From NCBI RefSeq assembly GCF_001625305.1, contig NW_017802636.1, positions 603,725-667,724 of the forward strand: a stretch of 64,000 nucleotides of DNA, in the 5' to 3' direction. Below are positions 13,904 through 26,891 of this stretch, in pieces (the stretch's first letter is position 1; every line of letters begins with the position of its first letter). The position numbers and the translations under genes are program-made. The notes under the pieces are model-generated. The model worked only from the letters and a program-made list of their open reading frames with translations, ran no database searches and was not told where the DNA came from. This DNA comes from Branchiostoma belcheri (lineage: Eukaryota; Chordata; Leptocardii; Amphioxiformes; Branchiostomatidae).

Positions 13904-16900
13904 TTATTTGGTGTTTGAGTCTTTGGCACCGGCCACAGGCTGTCTGGCGGTGTTGGGCCGCTTGCACAGCCGGTAATACGTGTGTCCGGACGACTTGTGG
14001 CTGTACTCAAGGTCGTTTTCTGAGGAGAGAAGGAGAGGTGTGAAACTATGTTAACAGTCGCCATGTGGCGCTCCTGAGTGGTAATTTTCCTCCTAATCTA
14101 AGCCTGACTGGAGTTACGATTGAAAACGTGCTCAAATCCATTAGCACACAACAACCGACAATGGTGGAACTGTGGAACATTCTGACATCTGTCCAATTGA
14201 CCGATCCCAAAAGCCCGCCCACCTCGTCTAACTCTAAACGTCTCAGAAATGCAAGATGAGAGCCTAAAAATGCAGAGCTTTGCAGCTATCGTCATCGTTG
14301 CATGGTCAAACTGCTGAAGGCCAGTTGGTCCATTTCCTTTTAGACTTGAATATAATTTCCTTTTTTTTTTCTTTTCGACAAAGTCTCAACTCACCAGGTG
14401 CTGTGACCACGGCTGCACACTTTGACCCCTGCCTCACTGCTTCGTTCGCCACCGTCCGTAGGGACAGTTTCATGGCCGGGCAGCTCTGGGGCCGAGCAGG
14501 GACAGTAAAGCACTCCCGGTAAGTTGTGGACGCCTGTAACGATAACATCGACAAGTTTCTTGTGAAGGAGGTTGTCGTTGAACGTTGCCCCGCGATTCGC
14601 AACGCATGGACACTTACATCACGTACTAGCTAAATCTAACGCACATGGTGTTTTTTCAGCACCAAGGACAGGACAGCAAGTCGACTTATATGGAACACCT
14701 ATATAGTGACATCTAGTGACACCTATATAGTGACATCGACGTTTACGGCCATGGACTACTATTGACCATTCCAAAAATAGCCGTAGAAATGGAAGGTGTT
14801 GGTTGAACGTTTTTGTTAGTTGTCCTCACCTCCATAGCAGGTCGGCCCTCCTCGTACGGCCCTTTGTAGGCGGGGCGGCAGGACCGGGCAGGCGATACCA
14901 TCTCTCCGGTAAACCTCGTCTGAACCAGGTGGATAAAACAGTGTCACACATCTTTACACAGATGTTGACACCTTACGTTAAGGGCTGTAAATGATGCAAA
15001 AGCTTTATTTCTTTTACTAAGAGACTAGTCCTACACACTTATATTATTTCCCCACAAGGGACGACCATTATATCCACAAAGCACGCGCTGTACGTAGGTT
15101 TGTTACCTCACCTGATAGGTTGACTGCGCTACAAACTTCTCGGAAGGCGGGGAGTAGATCTCGCTCTTCTTGTACGACTTGACGGGCTGGGTGTTGTTCC
15201 AGGGGACGTACGTACTGCGGGTGGTGCTCTGGCCCTGCAGAACGGGTATGATCGCAAAGGAATGGTGTCCACTTGAATGTGAATGACTACCATAACGTCG
15301 GCTGTTTCGGTTATAGACCAATCTTGACCTTCAATAACAATTAGCAGTTTAACCAATGATACATTTAGCATTGTAATTATCGGTTTTGGCCAATGAGAGA
15401 GTGGCTGCATGTCCGTCAGGTATTCGCATTGTTTGGTTTTTACTTCGCATTTCTAAGCTTTGACGGCATTGGACTGGGCTACGCAATCGATGATAAAAGG
15501 CATAATAAGAGTACGTGGGAAGTAACGTTACTACATGTATAACCCACCTGGAAGGGCACTTTCTTGTCGGACTTGACGTCACGTTTGCTGACGGGACGGA
15601 AGGGTTTGGGCCGGTCTCCCACCTTGGCGGGCTGCACGAAGTCCTCGCGGTAAGACGTGGTGCACCTGAGTACGGCAAGCTCACATATGAAGCTCATATT
15701 TCAATGGTGGGTCCTAGATACTGCAATTTTCTATGATAAACGAGTGTAGCGAGTGCTGTGCTGCTGTGTACTGTTAAATTAGTTAGCACTTGGAAAACCC
15801 TACTGTTCCATGATACAGCTCCTATCCCTCTCAACAGGTCCCCATAGGGACAGCATTTCAGTACCAGGGACAGGGATAGCATTTCAGGGACAGGGATAGC
15901 ATTTCAGTACCAGGGGCAGGGATAGCATTTCAGGGACAGAGGTAGCATTTCAGGGACAGGGATAGCATTTCAGCACCAGGGACAGGGATAGCATTTCAGC
16001 ACCAGGGACAGGGATAGCATTTCAGGGACAGAGATAGCATTTCAGTACCAGGGGCAGGGATAGCATTTCAGGGACAGAGGTAGCATTTCAGGGACAGGGA
16101 TAGCATTTCAGCACCAGGGACAGGGATAGCATTTTAAGGACAGAAATGGCATTTCAGTACCAGAGATAGCATTTCAGGGACAGGGATACATACGTATTAC
16201 TGAAGCATATTCTCCCGGGAGAAAGACCAGTGGATGGCTATCATGACTATGATTATAGCTTAGCGTAGGTGACATTGCTTCTCTGGCGCTGGTTTTCCTT
16301 GAACTAAGTGACAACTCACGACTTCTTGCTTGAAATCCATTGTTAGTATCTGCTCAGACCCAGAGAGACGGGCAATGTTAGTGGGCATACCAGTACCTGA
16401 AGACGTCTGCCGGTGAGGTGTACATGCCCCGGGACGCCCAGGGCCACTTCTCCTTCTTGGGCAGCGGCCAGGGTTGGAATGCCGTGGACTGCGTGGTGCC
16501 GTCACGGAACTTGGCCTGAGGAGACTTGTACACCTGCGGGGGTTTGAAGCTGGGCGGCCGGTGAGGGCCCGCGGAATGGACCGGGAACTCCGCTTTCATC
16601 ATCGATACCCCTTCAAATGGCTTGTTGTTGGGCTTGTACTCAATCTGTAGTGACGCATCATATAAATAGTGAGACTACTCTAAGTTACGTAACACTGCGT
16701 CTAACTTTACAACAGGACATGATAATACAGCAATACTAATAGAAAAAGTATAAAGCTGTTCTTTTCGTTCTTTTGGAACTAACGAAGTTGTTCTTTGGCA
16801 TGCATCATGGAACGTAGAACGAAACGTTCCAACATTCGACTGACCTGATTTGTACCGTGGCCGACAAGAACAAAATTTTACACCGCAACTTTTGGTGTTT

Positions 16901-19900
16901 TACACCGCAACTTTTGGTGTTTTACACTGCAACTTTTGGTGTTTTACACTGCAACTTTTGGTGTTTTACACTGCAACTTTTGCTGTGTTTTACACTGCAA
17001 CTTTTGCTGTGTGGAAAACTTACACCCCTCCCCTTTTATAATGGACGGTCCCCCTGTCAGGTCAAAGGTGACAAAGATGGCGGCGGCCTGAGAGTCACAG
17101 TGTCGTGCTGTGACTGAGTGTGAGACATCAACAGAATGGGATCTTAAGAAATTGATCAAGCTGTGAATAAATTGATGATTTATAATTCTGTCTGTTCTTC
17201 TTTGTGTTCTAACTTTACTATACTTACACAACACACTGTATTGCCTCCATGATGACAGTTTATAAATTAGTGATTGACTAATTGACATTGATTAGATGTC
17301 TTATTAACTATAAATATTGTATACAATATTATTCTACATTTGTATACGAGCGATCGCTGTTTTTGTTTACATCATACGCATGCAAATTATTTGAAGACAT
17401 ATGCAAATTCTTGGTAGGCAAATCAGCCAACTGGCACCCACTTTTTGCCTACGGTGACGTCATGGCGATCGCTCGTATTGTTCCCTAATGATCGATAACT
17501 TACTAGTACCTGAGTCAAGAGTCAACACTTCATAATTGAAAATAATAAGTCTTTATTGCTTCATAGTACCAAGTGGTGCCACATTTGACTCCCATAGGCC
17601 CAATATTTACTCATCAAATTATTAGCGACCTTGCGAGTCCGAATTCTCTAGCTAGAAAATGTCACGTGACTCAAAGGCCTTTAGAAAAAACTAACGNNNN
17701 NNNNNNNNNNNNNNNNNNNNNNNNNNNNNNNNNNNNNNNNNNNNNNNNNNNNNNNNNNNNNNNNNNNNNNNNNNNNNNNNNNNNNNNNNNNNNNNNCGGT
17801 AGATTTGACTTCAACCTCAAACAAAAGTCAAAATCCGAAAAGTATTAGTACAATTGCAAAATTGTCGACTGACCTGATTTGACTTCAACCTCAAACAAAA
17901 GTCAAAATCCGAAAAGTATTAGTACAATTGCAAAATTGTAGTACTAAACTAGAGTTGGAAAGCAGCTGACTACGTCTATTACGTGATTAAATGTATTTCT
18001 CCTAGAAACTTCTAGACTACCCTAACCTTCTTCTTGACGGGCCTTGGTTGCGGGGGGTGCGGCACGTAGTCGAGTTTGTTGACGGTGTCGTCCTCAAAAG
18101 GCTTGTCGGACTTGATGTACTCCTGGGGCGGCTTGGTACTCTTGGGCGGCGCCACGCTGTCGTGTGCCGGGAAGTCCTCCTGGGGAACGGACCAGACCAG
18201 AGAGTCGTCAGTCTGACACGCGCACTGACAGGCAGTACCGACAAAACGTGTGGCAGATTTACGTAATATGATGTCATTCATTGAAAAAGATCATTTGTTC
18301 TGCATCCCAACAAAGGGCAGCCGTACCAGCTGTTGCATCTGCTAGTATGTTCTAACGTTAGATCATATTAGCGTCAGTGTCCTGTGGGTATGTTATGATT
18401 TAGTGATATTGTCGTTTGACGTACAGTCACATCCTACAGCTGTTGCTTGCACATCTACTTCTAGCCTGAGTATTTCGTTCTCTAGTACGTTGACCTGATT
18501 TCTGTTATGGCGTAAACGTATAAATCCAGAGGTGTTATAATAATACAACAATCTTCATGCTCTTAATTTGCCGAAGTCTCAGTGTAGTCGGTGATCCAAA
18601 AAGGAGGGTTATTTGAAGCAGTCTCAGCTTTTTTCTTGTGATATCAAAATGGTTAGCCAAAGATTGTAGCCATTGATTGTACTGACGTTCACCAAAATCA
18701 TGTGACCGAGAGGATGAGGAGGACATCAGGAATGTCAAGGTCTTTTAATAACGCCCTCTTGCAGATCTGTAACTAAATACAAGCGTTTGTTGTTACCGTG
18801 TAGCTGCTGGTGGTGACCTCTAGCCTGGCCTCAGGGTTAGCACCCAGCTCCTCCTTGTGTTTGATGATCTTACACTTGGCCGCCTGTTGTTCCTCTCGCG
18901 AGAACTCCTGTAGTAACAAGGTGAAAATGGACGCTGGTAAGACAATAAAAGCCCACACACAGTCGATATATGCCAGTCTGAGATTCGTAATTAATATGAC
19001 CGTCTATACCGGGGAGTTTGGAGCAAAATGATTGGACAACCTCCCAACAGCGCGTGTATTGCAGTGTATGAAAATAATAAATCCACAAAATGTCATGACA
19101 CATAAACATGTTTTAATGCTCAATCTGTGACTTGTAAAACTACTCTTGACAGAGGAGAGCCAACAACTTGATGAGCAATCATGATCAGTAGATTTAGTGG
19201 ATAGAGCTGTTGACTGTTGGGGAAACAAGGCAACATTTTCTCACGGTAGCTCCAAATGATAGATGGGATTTGGAGGGGATGTACACATGTCAGTATTATC
19301 TTTCGAAATCAACTGCTTTAACATTTTTGTGTTATTCAATTTTCTTGTGACAGTCTTGTTTTCAGTATACTCTGTGCATTTGAACTTTTTTTCACATGTT
19401 TTGAAGCTTCACCCGCAGTTGAGACATTTTTTGTACGTCTCTGTTACAAAAATATGCAGACGACAGTACACAGTACACGGTCTGATATATCGCGGATCAG
19501 TTGACTAATTCACAATTCAGGTCAATTTAAGCTCCTAAAATGTTGATGAAGTACTCTTGTCGGTGTTGCTCTGTAGATATAGGTCAGTAATGGACTGTTG
19601 CAACCCTGTAACGCTATACACAATCAATGGATGGAAGGTAATGATCATCAAAATTTTGAAATAGGGTAGATAATGATTCTTATATTCATGGACAGATGGA
19701 AAAAATAACAAGCAAACATTAAAAAACTTGATGAGAATGGATGGATGGATGAAAAATTCTAACTTCTAATCATAAAGAGACGTAACAAATTTTCCTTCTG
19801 CTTGAATATCACAATCTTGTAAGCATAGGCCATAGATCCTAGATTTTTCTCCCACACACCCACATTAATGCGCGGTTCCGTGTTATAAATGATGAACTAA

Positions 19901-22853
19901 TCCGTGCATGCCCACACCGCCATGATTAAATGAAATCTGGTGACGGGACGAGATGAGAAGCGAGAATTTAGCGTCCACCCGTGTCGGCGTGATCCTCGGG
20001 GTAACGAATCGTATCAGAAGGGGTGATGAGAGGGGTTTACAACCAACCACGACAGGCAAAGAGAGAGATATCACTGCAACATATGTATATGTTCTATGCC
20101 TAATAAATCTTAACATATAGCCACGTGAAGATGGAATAATCATTTCCATTATGTTGTTCATCATCTTCTATTTTCAAAATGTTCATGTTGCCATCGTTGA
20201 AGTCGCCAATTTCGCCTAGAATTAAAACGTCAATTTACTAGCATCTGCAATCCTGTAGAAACTACGAAATGCCCTATTAATACCTTTACCCACTGGTTTG
20301 CAGTTGTACCTTGTAAGTCAGCTTGGTGACGGTGTCCTTGGAGAAGGGGGACTGCTTGTCTCCGTCGGGCACGTTGAGCTGGGGCTTGGGCTTGAGGCAG
20401 TTGGGCGGCTCGGCGTACTTCCAGTCGAAGCACTTGGAGTAGGTGGTGCTGGTCTCCAGCCTCTCCTCCGGGGGATTGTACACGCGCGTCGGCTTCAGGG
20501 ACGTCACCTTCTGGGGCTAAACGTGAAGTGATGGATCATATTAGTTTTAGAATATTGATAGCTAACATCATCCATACATTGGTAAAGATAGTTAACTTCT
20601 CTGTCAGGTGATAAGCTCCAAGATTTGATCGTTGTTCGTTCGGTCCGTAAATTGACGCTAGTATTCTGAAAATAACATAAAATAGGAGCTATAGTTTGTA
20701 ACGTTAACACTATAAACACTATGAACGAACACAGAAGCGAAACGCTTCGGGTTTCAATTACTTTTGGAGTTTTGCGTGGCACGATGCCAAATTGGGGTTT
20801 GATGCAATTTCACGATTGGTTAGGTTTAGTACTTTTTAGATAGATGGATGTTGTCTATGCTAATCATCATCCCCACCCTTAACTGAGGCCCCAAAACATT
20901 GTAATATAATAAAGCGTGTCACATATGCAACATATATCTAAAACCTCCGGACCCACAAGCAGTTGTAGTTTAGCTCTCCGGTACAACAGCACGGCAGTGT
21001 CGGCCATCTTGTCTCAGCACAAAGTTGATCAGTTTGGGGTCAGAACAGGTCAATGAGAAGTCCTTCTACACGCCTCTGTTCGGCCGTGTTAAGTGTTTTC
21101 CTCGGGACAAGGTGCTTAAGATAAGTGGTCGGAGCGGAGAAGCACTCCATATCCTTAATTCAATGTACAACTCTTAAGGGTCGACATGCTGCCTTCTTAG
21201 CGACTCGGAGAAGTGCGCTACACCCTGTATGTACAAGAAAACAATCCCCAGTAACAGTGATATTATTAGGTTTCTAACACACATTGACTAATATGAATGG
21301 GTCGAGCAGCTGTAGTTTGCTTGTTTCTTTTTCAATTCGTGAATTTGTGAGATTTCGGTCTCCGTTTCAACTTGGTGGGTTATTGATTTCCTTTAGAGCA
21401 GTAAGGGTTTGCGCTCAAGCGTGGAAGCACAGTAATTCCTCAAATAATACTAGTGCACCCTTCTGATAGAGGCAGTTCTAGTATAGAAGTACAAGTTCGC
21501 ACACCTCGCAACAACGGCCACTGACCATGACCCTTTGGATTCTTTTAGCTCTTAGAGATCCTTAGACGTATTTCAATAGAAATACCATCTGTGACAGAAC
21601 ATCAAAGACTAGCCGCCAATATTAAACATAGGAAGCACCCGAGTCAATATTAAGATCCAAATAATCTGCAAAGAGAAATAGTATTAAGGGCAATGATTGT
21701 AATACTAGGAGAATAGTAGGAAGACAAATAATTTGGTCGATACACCTCCATTCACCGGCGGGCTCACCAGCCAACTTGATTTGTTTTGCTGTCCCTGCCG
21801 TTCAATACTTCCTGACATATATTTACCTTGTGGGCGATATACAGGTCACGGTAGATGGTGGACAGTTGCATGGGGTCCTTGGTGGCCACCGACTTGACCT
21901 CCGGCCGTAGACTCTTCAGTTTTCCCGTGGTCGGCCATGCTTTAAACTCCTGTAAGATGGCGGGTGGCAGAGTTGGTACACACGGGGGAAACAGCAGTGC
22001 CGGCTATTATTGATTTGTTTCTGACGCAATTTAGTTTCTGTGAGCATCGATCGGCCCGGTGTGACTGGCGCCGCCCTGGGTCGGAGAGCAGCCGGAGGAC
22101 GAGATAAAGCAGCACGGAGATTATACGGGCGATAATCTGGTTTGGAAATGCCAGGACGCCACTGAAATAGGGACGGACAGTGGAGGAAAAGGGCTTGTAG
22201 TAGAGATGTATGTGGATATCTAAACGTATGAGTGACATTTTCAACGAAATACGTGCACGTGCTACTCCTAATACGTGCAGTCGTATTTTTTGCGTATCTT
22301 ATTACCTGGATGTCTAACCTTCACCGACGCGCAGTCGTTACTTTATTTTTGTCCCATACATCGTCAACATCCACTTGACAACTGGTGCCTTACCTCCCGG
22401 TACTCAGTACCGGTGGCTCCCGCTGGAGGACGCTTCTGGTCGGCCTGCATCCGCTGGAAGTGATCGGGCTGCTTCTGGTGCGGACAGCGGTGCCGACTGC
22501 CGGGGGAACGAACCGGAGTTTTAGGTCGTTCATACTCGCAGACAACAAAGTAAATCCTGAAACCCCGTCGTCCTTTACCTGCAAAGTTCCTCCCGATGCG
22601 TTTGAAAACTTCTAATGACTTGAATGACTTGTGACCGCGTCGAAAGCGCCATTGATAGTAGAAGTTGATGGAACATCAATGATAAAAGTGCTACCTAAAA
22701 CCTTTACCCCCCCCCCCGCCATGTATACACGAAGTTCTGACCCTCATTATGTTGCAAATTTTGCTTCACATAACTGACTGACTGACTGACTACTCACCCA
22801 CAGTCACAGATCTGACAAATACACACGGTCCCATCTTTAGTGGACGACACCAT
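13904..22853 (-). CDS. SAXO: Stabilizer of axonemal microtubules (SAXO/FAM154-type), complete
   Basis: SAXO proteins bind and stabilise microtubules in cilia, flagella and centrioles through repeated Mn modules. Exons in transcript order: 22853-22798, 22496-22394, 21949-21827, 20516-20310, 18907-18797, 18179-18027, 16644-16397, 15665-15548, 15234-15112, 14919-14830, 14533-14395, 14019-13904. All phases join, giving about 510 residues; human SAXO1 is of similar size. The N-terminus starts MVSSTKDGTVCICQICDCG and runs across the first intron into RHRCPHQKQ. This is the Cys-rich signature that opens vertebrate SAXO1/2, and it fixes the start codon. Repeated modules follow, each with a T-x-Y core (STIYRDLY, STTYSKCFDW, TTSYREDF, RSTYVPWN, STTYRECF) between Lys/Pro-rich linkers. 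I cannot say whether it is closer to SAXO1 or SAXO2. The N gap at 17697-17796 lies in an intron; an extra in-phase exon there cannot be excluded. Confidence 0.88.
15846..16188. repeat. Minisatellite in a SAXO intron
   Basis: About fifteen tandem copies of a roughly 20-base unit, consensus GGGACAGGGATAGCATTTCA. Some copies are extended by CACCA or TACCA. Blocks of several units are themselves repeated (higher-order pattern), and single-base variants such as AGAGGTAGC recur in step with the larger period. Confidence 0.85.
16877..17012. repeat. 22-base tandem repeat with palindromic ends
   Basis: Six tandem copies of a 22-base unit. The core ACACCGCAACTTTTGGTGT has complementary ends (ACACC and GGTGT). 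The first two copies read CACCGC, the later ones CACTGC, and the last two are stretched to about 24 bases with TGCTGTG in place of TGGTG. The array lies in the SAXO intron before the exon at 16644. Confidence 0.85.
17344..17478. mobile_element. Small element with 14-base perfect inverted ends
   Basis: ATACGAGCGATCGC at 17344-17357 is perfectly inverted at 17465-17478, 135 bases overall. No coding sequence is seen inside. It may be a very short MITE, or a hairpin built around the palindrome GCGATCGC. It lies in the same SAXO intron as the neighbouring tandem arrays. Confidence 0.5.
17697..17796. other. Assembly gap (100 N)
   Basis: A run of exactly 100 N, the usual placeholder for a gap of unknown size. 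It abuts a tandem duplication at 17802-17945, so the gap may hold a collapsed repeat array. Confidence 0.95.
17802..17945. repeat. Tandem duplication of a 74-base unit beside the gap
   Basis: The sequence starting GATTTGACTTCAACCTCAAA at 17802 recurs essentially unchanged at 17876. The second copy runs to about 17940. The first copy ends in GTCGACTGACCT, and a similar CGACTGACCTGATTT also occurs near 16840. Confidence 0.8.
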
Positions 22854-23817
22854 GACCGAGCTTGAACAGGTGGGAAACAGAAGTTTCCAGTACGATTTAA
22901 AGATGCGTGATCACTAAACGTACATGTAGTGTGAAGTTCTCTGTGCACTGTTGGCATAACGACATACGTTGCCGTTGTTCTAGTACACTATACGGTGTAA
23001 CAAATGATCGAACACATGCCAATACAACATTATTCTAGAACAGTTTCATACGTATACACGTGAATCTACGTGTGGATGTTAGGAGTATATAAGGACTGGA
23101 GGATAACACATCATTCCACTCAACTATTACGTTAAGTTCACAATGTACTGTCTGTTCCTATTTACGTAGGTTTAAACAAGATGACGTTCATAACCAGGAT
23201 ACGCCACAACCAGAGCTTTAAGTTTTATTGGCATGGAAGAAACTATCACATGGAGAATGTATTAGGGATTCTGACCATCATTTCCGGAAAATGTACTTAA
23301 TATATTTATTGCAACACATATTCATTTGTTTTTATCAAAACTAAGATTGATATTTCTGAATGAAAATCATTATCAATTGAACGTATAAAATATGTGTGCG
23401 CAGATCATGTTTCGTTATATCAAACCACTGCATATGATAATAATGTTAATCAAACCGGGATATACAGAACATTTCTCTACTTCAAAGTCTACACTGAACA
23501 TGTGCATTTGCAATAATTCTGTATCGAACAGTAGTCGATATCAATATTGTCTGTAACAATGGAAGAATTCTTAGTGTGCGCCCTGACTCAAGCCAGAGTG
23601 ACAGGTTTTTATGCCTTTACTGCAGTGATTTTTACATATTTCACAAGTGGTAAAGAGATTATTTGGCGGGTCAACCTTTTATGAGATTGGCAAACATAAC
23701 CCTATAGTGTCATTTCTTTTGTTCTCTTATTACAACACTAATTTTTGCATGAATCATGACACATGACAACAAACCCAAAGCCTTTGGGGCTTTCAAAGTT
23801 CAACAGTTTGTCCATGA

Positions 23818-26800
23818 TCAGTCCTCTAGCTTGTACACTTTGACGTAACATCTGTCTCTCTCGGTCAGCACAAGTTGGTTGTGTTCCTCCCGCAGTGCCA
23901 GGGTCTTGGGTGACATGAGTCCGTCGTCCTGCGTCAGGACGTACCGATGGAAGTTCCCGTCCGAGTGGAAGATCTTCAGCATGTTGTGTCCGCTGTCGCA
24001 CACCACGATGTCGTCCGCGCTGTCCCCGGACGTCAGGACGCAGGCGCCGTACGGGTAGATGAAGTTGTTGGCGTCGTTTCCGCAGCCGCCGAACTTGCGG
24101 AGGAACTTGCCCTGGTAGTCGTACACTTTGACGTAGTGGTTCCCTCTGTACGGAAATTGCCAACGACATAGATTTCAGTGCTGTGTACTTAGAATGTAGA
24201 ATATAAAGAGTACCTTTTATTGAAGGCAAACAAAAATCCCCTGCTCACTTTTACACCGCTAGACCAAACTTAAACAATGAGACAAACTCAACAACAAACG
24301 GGAGCATGACAGAACGGGAAGTTTAGTAAAAAAGAAAGAAGACAAAACATGACGTTGTAAGTTTGTGAGGAAATACATCCTACAGTATTTCTTTACATAA
24401 CACTAGCGTTTCTGTGGAAATGAAGAACAGGAACTGACAATCAAAACATCATTAGAGCCACGTGAGTATGACTGCGAGCTCTACCTGTCGCAGACGATAA
24501 GCTCGTCTCTGCTGTTGACGGTGACGTAATGTGGCTTGTTGAAGGAGTAGGCGTCGTTCCCGTATTTACCGAACTGGTGCACAAGGTCTCCCTCTGGCGA
24601 ATGGATGGTCACCTTGTGCTGTAAGACAAGGAAACGCAAATTGACTTTAAACAACACGAAGATAGGCTGTATGCGATAAGGTCGGGAGAGACAAAGAATG
24701 AGGCATGCATAAATTATGACGCCCTCTCCAGCTGAGACCGAAGGTCAGGTTTACCGATTGGAACAGAAAAGCTGGCAGCAGTACTTTGTACCTCGCTGTG
24801 CAAATTTCACTTGTCACAATGGGAGAAAAGCAAATTTAACGTTCTACTACCTCATGTTGTTTTCAACAACCGTAAGGAGACTGGCTATACTATGCAATGC
24901 CTTACGATTGACGGATACCATACTTGTTTAAACACTTAGCTTGAACAGAGAAGATTATAATCTATCACCTTTCTAACATCGGTGAGGATGAAGCGGCTGT
25001 GCGAGTCCACGGCGATCCCGTGCACGAACTCCAGCTTCCCGTCCGCGTCGAACCGCCGCAGCTCCCGCCCCTCCGGGTCCATGATCACCACACACCCGCG
25101 CCCGTGCATGTTCCCGGTCAGCGCCAGGTAGCCTTCAGATCAGGGTGATAGTGCATGTGTCAAACCCATGTTGTGTTGTGTTGTGTTGTGTTGTGTTAGC
25201 AATATTATTCACATTAGGCCCGTGTGTTGTATTCTGTACGTATAGAGTGTTGGCTTGAAATTGAAGTGATACATGGGAATTATGCGATTAGCAGCTCGAG
25301 AAGCTTTGTTTGTGGTCCGTGTAAGATTGGCTGAATGGCTAGGTCATACATTTCAATAGTCTGCATGCACATACTTATTGTACATACCGATCAGGGTCTA
25401 TTTTATATATAAGCATTACAAAGATTAAAGCGACTTTTACTTACCCTCCTTCGTCCAGACGACATTACGTGGGAACACGGGCAGCTTGACTCTGGACTTG
25501 AACTCTCCCTCCTGTCCGAACACCTGCATGGATTTCTGTATGGAGTCCAGAACAAGGATGTCCCCAGTGTCCGTGAACAGGACCCCCTCGGGAGCCAGGA
25601 ACTGCCCCTCCCCCTCCCCGTCATTACCGAAGTCCAGCACGAGTCTCTTGGTGGTCTTGGCGTGCGCCATGGAGTCTCTGCGCTCCGGCTGGTCCGTCTC
25701 GTCGTCCGTGCTCTTGGTCAGACTGTCCAGCCGCATGACGTCGACGTCGTCCTTCCTCAGGATGGGCCGGTCCACGTCGTCCAGCTCGTCCGCGCTGTTC
25801 GCGTCTGCCTCGGACACGGACGTCGTGTCGTCCTTCAGGCGCGTCTCCAGCTGACCCATCTTCTGCAGGACGTACTGCACGTCCGCGTCCTCCGTCACGA
25901 ACAGCAGCTCCGACCCCACCAGACCCTCGATGATGTCGTCCCTCGGCTCGAGTTTCCCCACCTCCTGTAGGTTTTCAATCAGCCTGTCCTGGTACTGAAT
26001 CACCTCCAGGTCGCTGCCGTACCGCAGAAGTTTCTCCGTGAAGTCACAGGTGCTGCGGAGCCGGACTAAGTCCACGCTCAGCGAGTCTTTCTCAGCTTCG
26101 ATGTCCAACTTTTCCCGCTCGTAAACAGTTTCCAGTTCGGACAGAAGGAATCTCTTTTGTTCTTCCACGGCGGAGATATATTTTCTGGTGGTTTCGGCGA
26201 TCTGCTCGGAAACCTCGGTCTTCTGTCGCGCCTTGTGCGTCTCTGATTCTCTCAATTTCCTGATGGAAGTCTCGTAGGACGGAATCTTCTTGCTAGCCGT
26301 GTCCAGGAACCCTTTGACCTTGCTTAGACTACGCTCACTCGCGGCTCGGTATTTCGGGGCTTCCTTGTCGAAGTCTTGATCGATGTCTTTCCTCCGCTCG
26401 TCAAGCTTACCCTTGTTTTTGACGAACAATAGCTCAAAGAGCGACACGACATGGTGACCTCGGGTGAACTTTGTTCGGGGGTGGGCGAAGGCGCAGTCCG
26501 GGCACAGGTTGTCTCCGCACTCGATGCAGTGGGACACCGACAGCACTTCCCCGTCCTCGTCGTCCCCGCACACCGAGCACGGCACCTCCCTGCCCCTGGT
26601 GTCCTCGTCCTTAGCAGACAGAGCCTCGCACAAACTCGCCACAAATCCGTTATCTTCAAACCCAGCTACACCCAAGTCCGGAATCGTGTGGTTCACCCGG
26701 CACACGGGACACTCCACTATATCCACGTCCACGGAGGCAAATCTTTCCAAACAGTCTTCACAGAAAGTATGAAGGCACGGCAACAGCTTCGGGTTGGTGT

Positions 26801-26891
26801 AGACCTCCGAGCACAGTTTACAGACCAGAAAGTTGTCCTTGGTGTCCCAGACGTGGAGAGACTGGGGGGAGGTGGTCCCGTTAGCCGCCAT
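23818..26891 (-). CDS. TRIM-NHL E3 ubiquitin ligase, paralogue A (RING, one B-box, coiled coil, NHL propeller)
   Basis: Predicted E3 ubiquitin ligase of the TRIM-NHL group (compare TRIM2, TRIM3, TRIM32). Exons: 26891-25445, 25132-24969, 24618-24485, 24145-23818 (stop TGA). Phases join, giving 690 residues. The start is the ATG of MAANGTTSP; upstream codons in frame are not ATG. The RING finger is at about residues 24-65 (CKLCSEVYTNPKLLPCLHTF, then CPVC). A B-box follows at about 100-150 (CSVC, HCIECGDNLCPDCAFAH, HH). A long charged coiled coil occupies about 180-310. An acidic linker follows, then NHL repeats from about 400 (EGQFLAPEGV, LEFVHGIAVD, YSFNKPHYVTV, NNFIYPYGACV). No filamin domain is visible, unlike TRIM2/3. 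It lies upstream of SAXO and downstream of a related gene on the same strand. Its intron positions differ from those of that relative. Substrate unknown. Confidence 0.87.
25169..25197. repeat. Short GTGTT microsatellite
   Basis: About five tandem TGTTG units within the first intron of the TRIM-NHL gene A. Confidence 0.7.

Noticed and set aside
16877-17012. Regular 22-base repeats as a CRISPR-like array
   Set aside because: The units are directly adjacent without unique spacers, and the genome is eukaryotic; it is a simple tandem repeat.
25486-25854. Long + strand frames opposite the large TRIM-NHL exons
   Set aside because: Antisense shadows of GC-rich coding sequence with Ser/Arg-rich composition and no domain.
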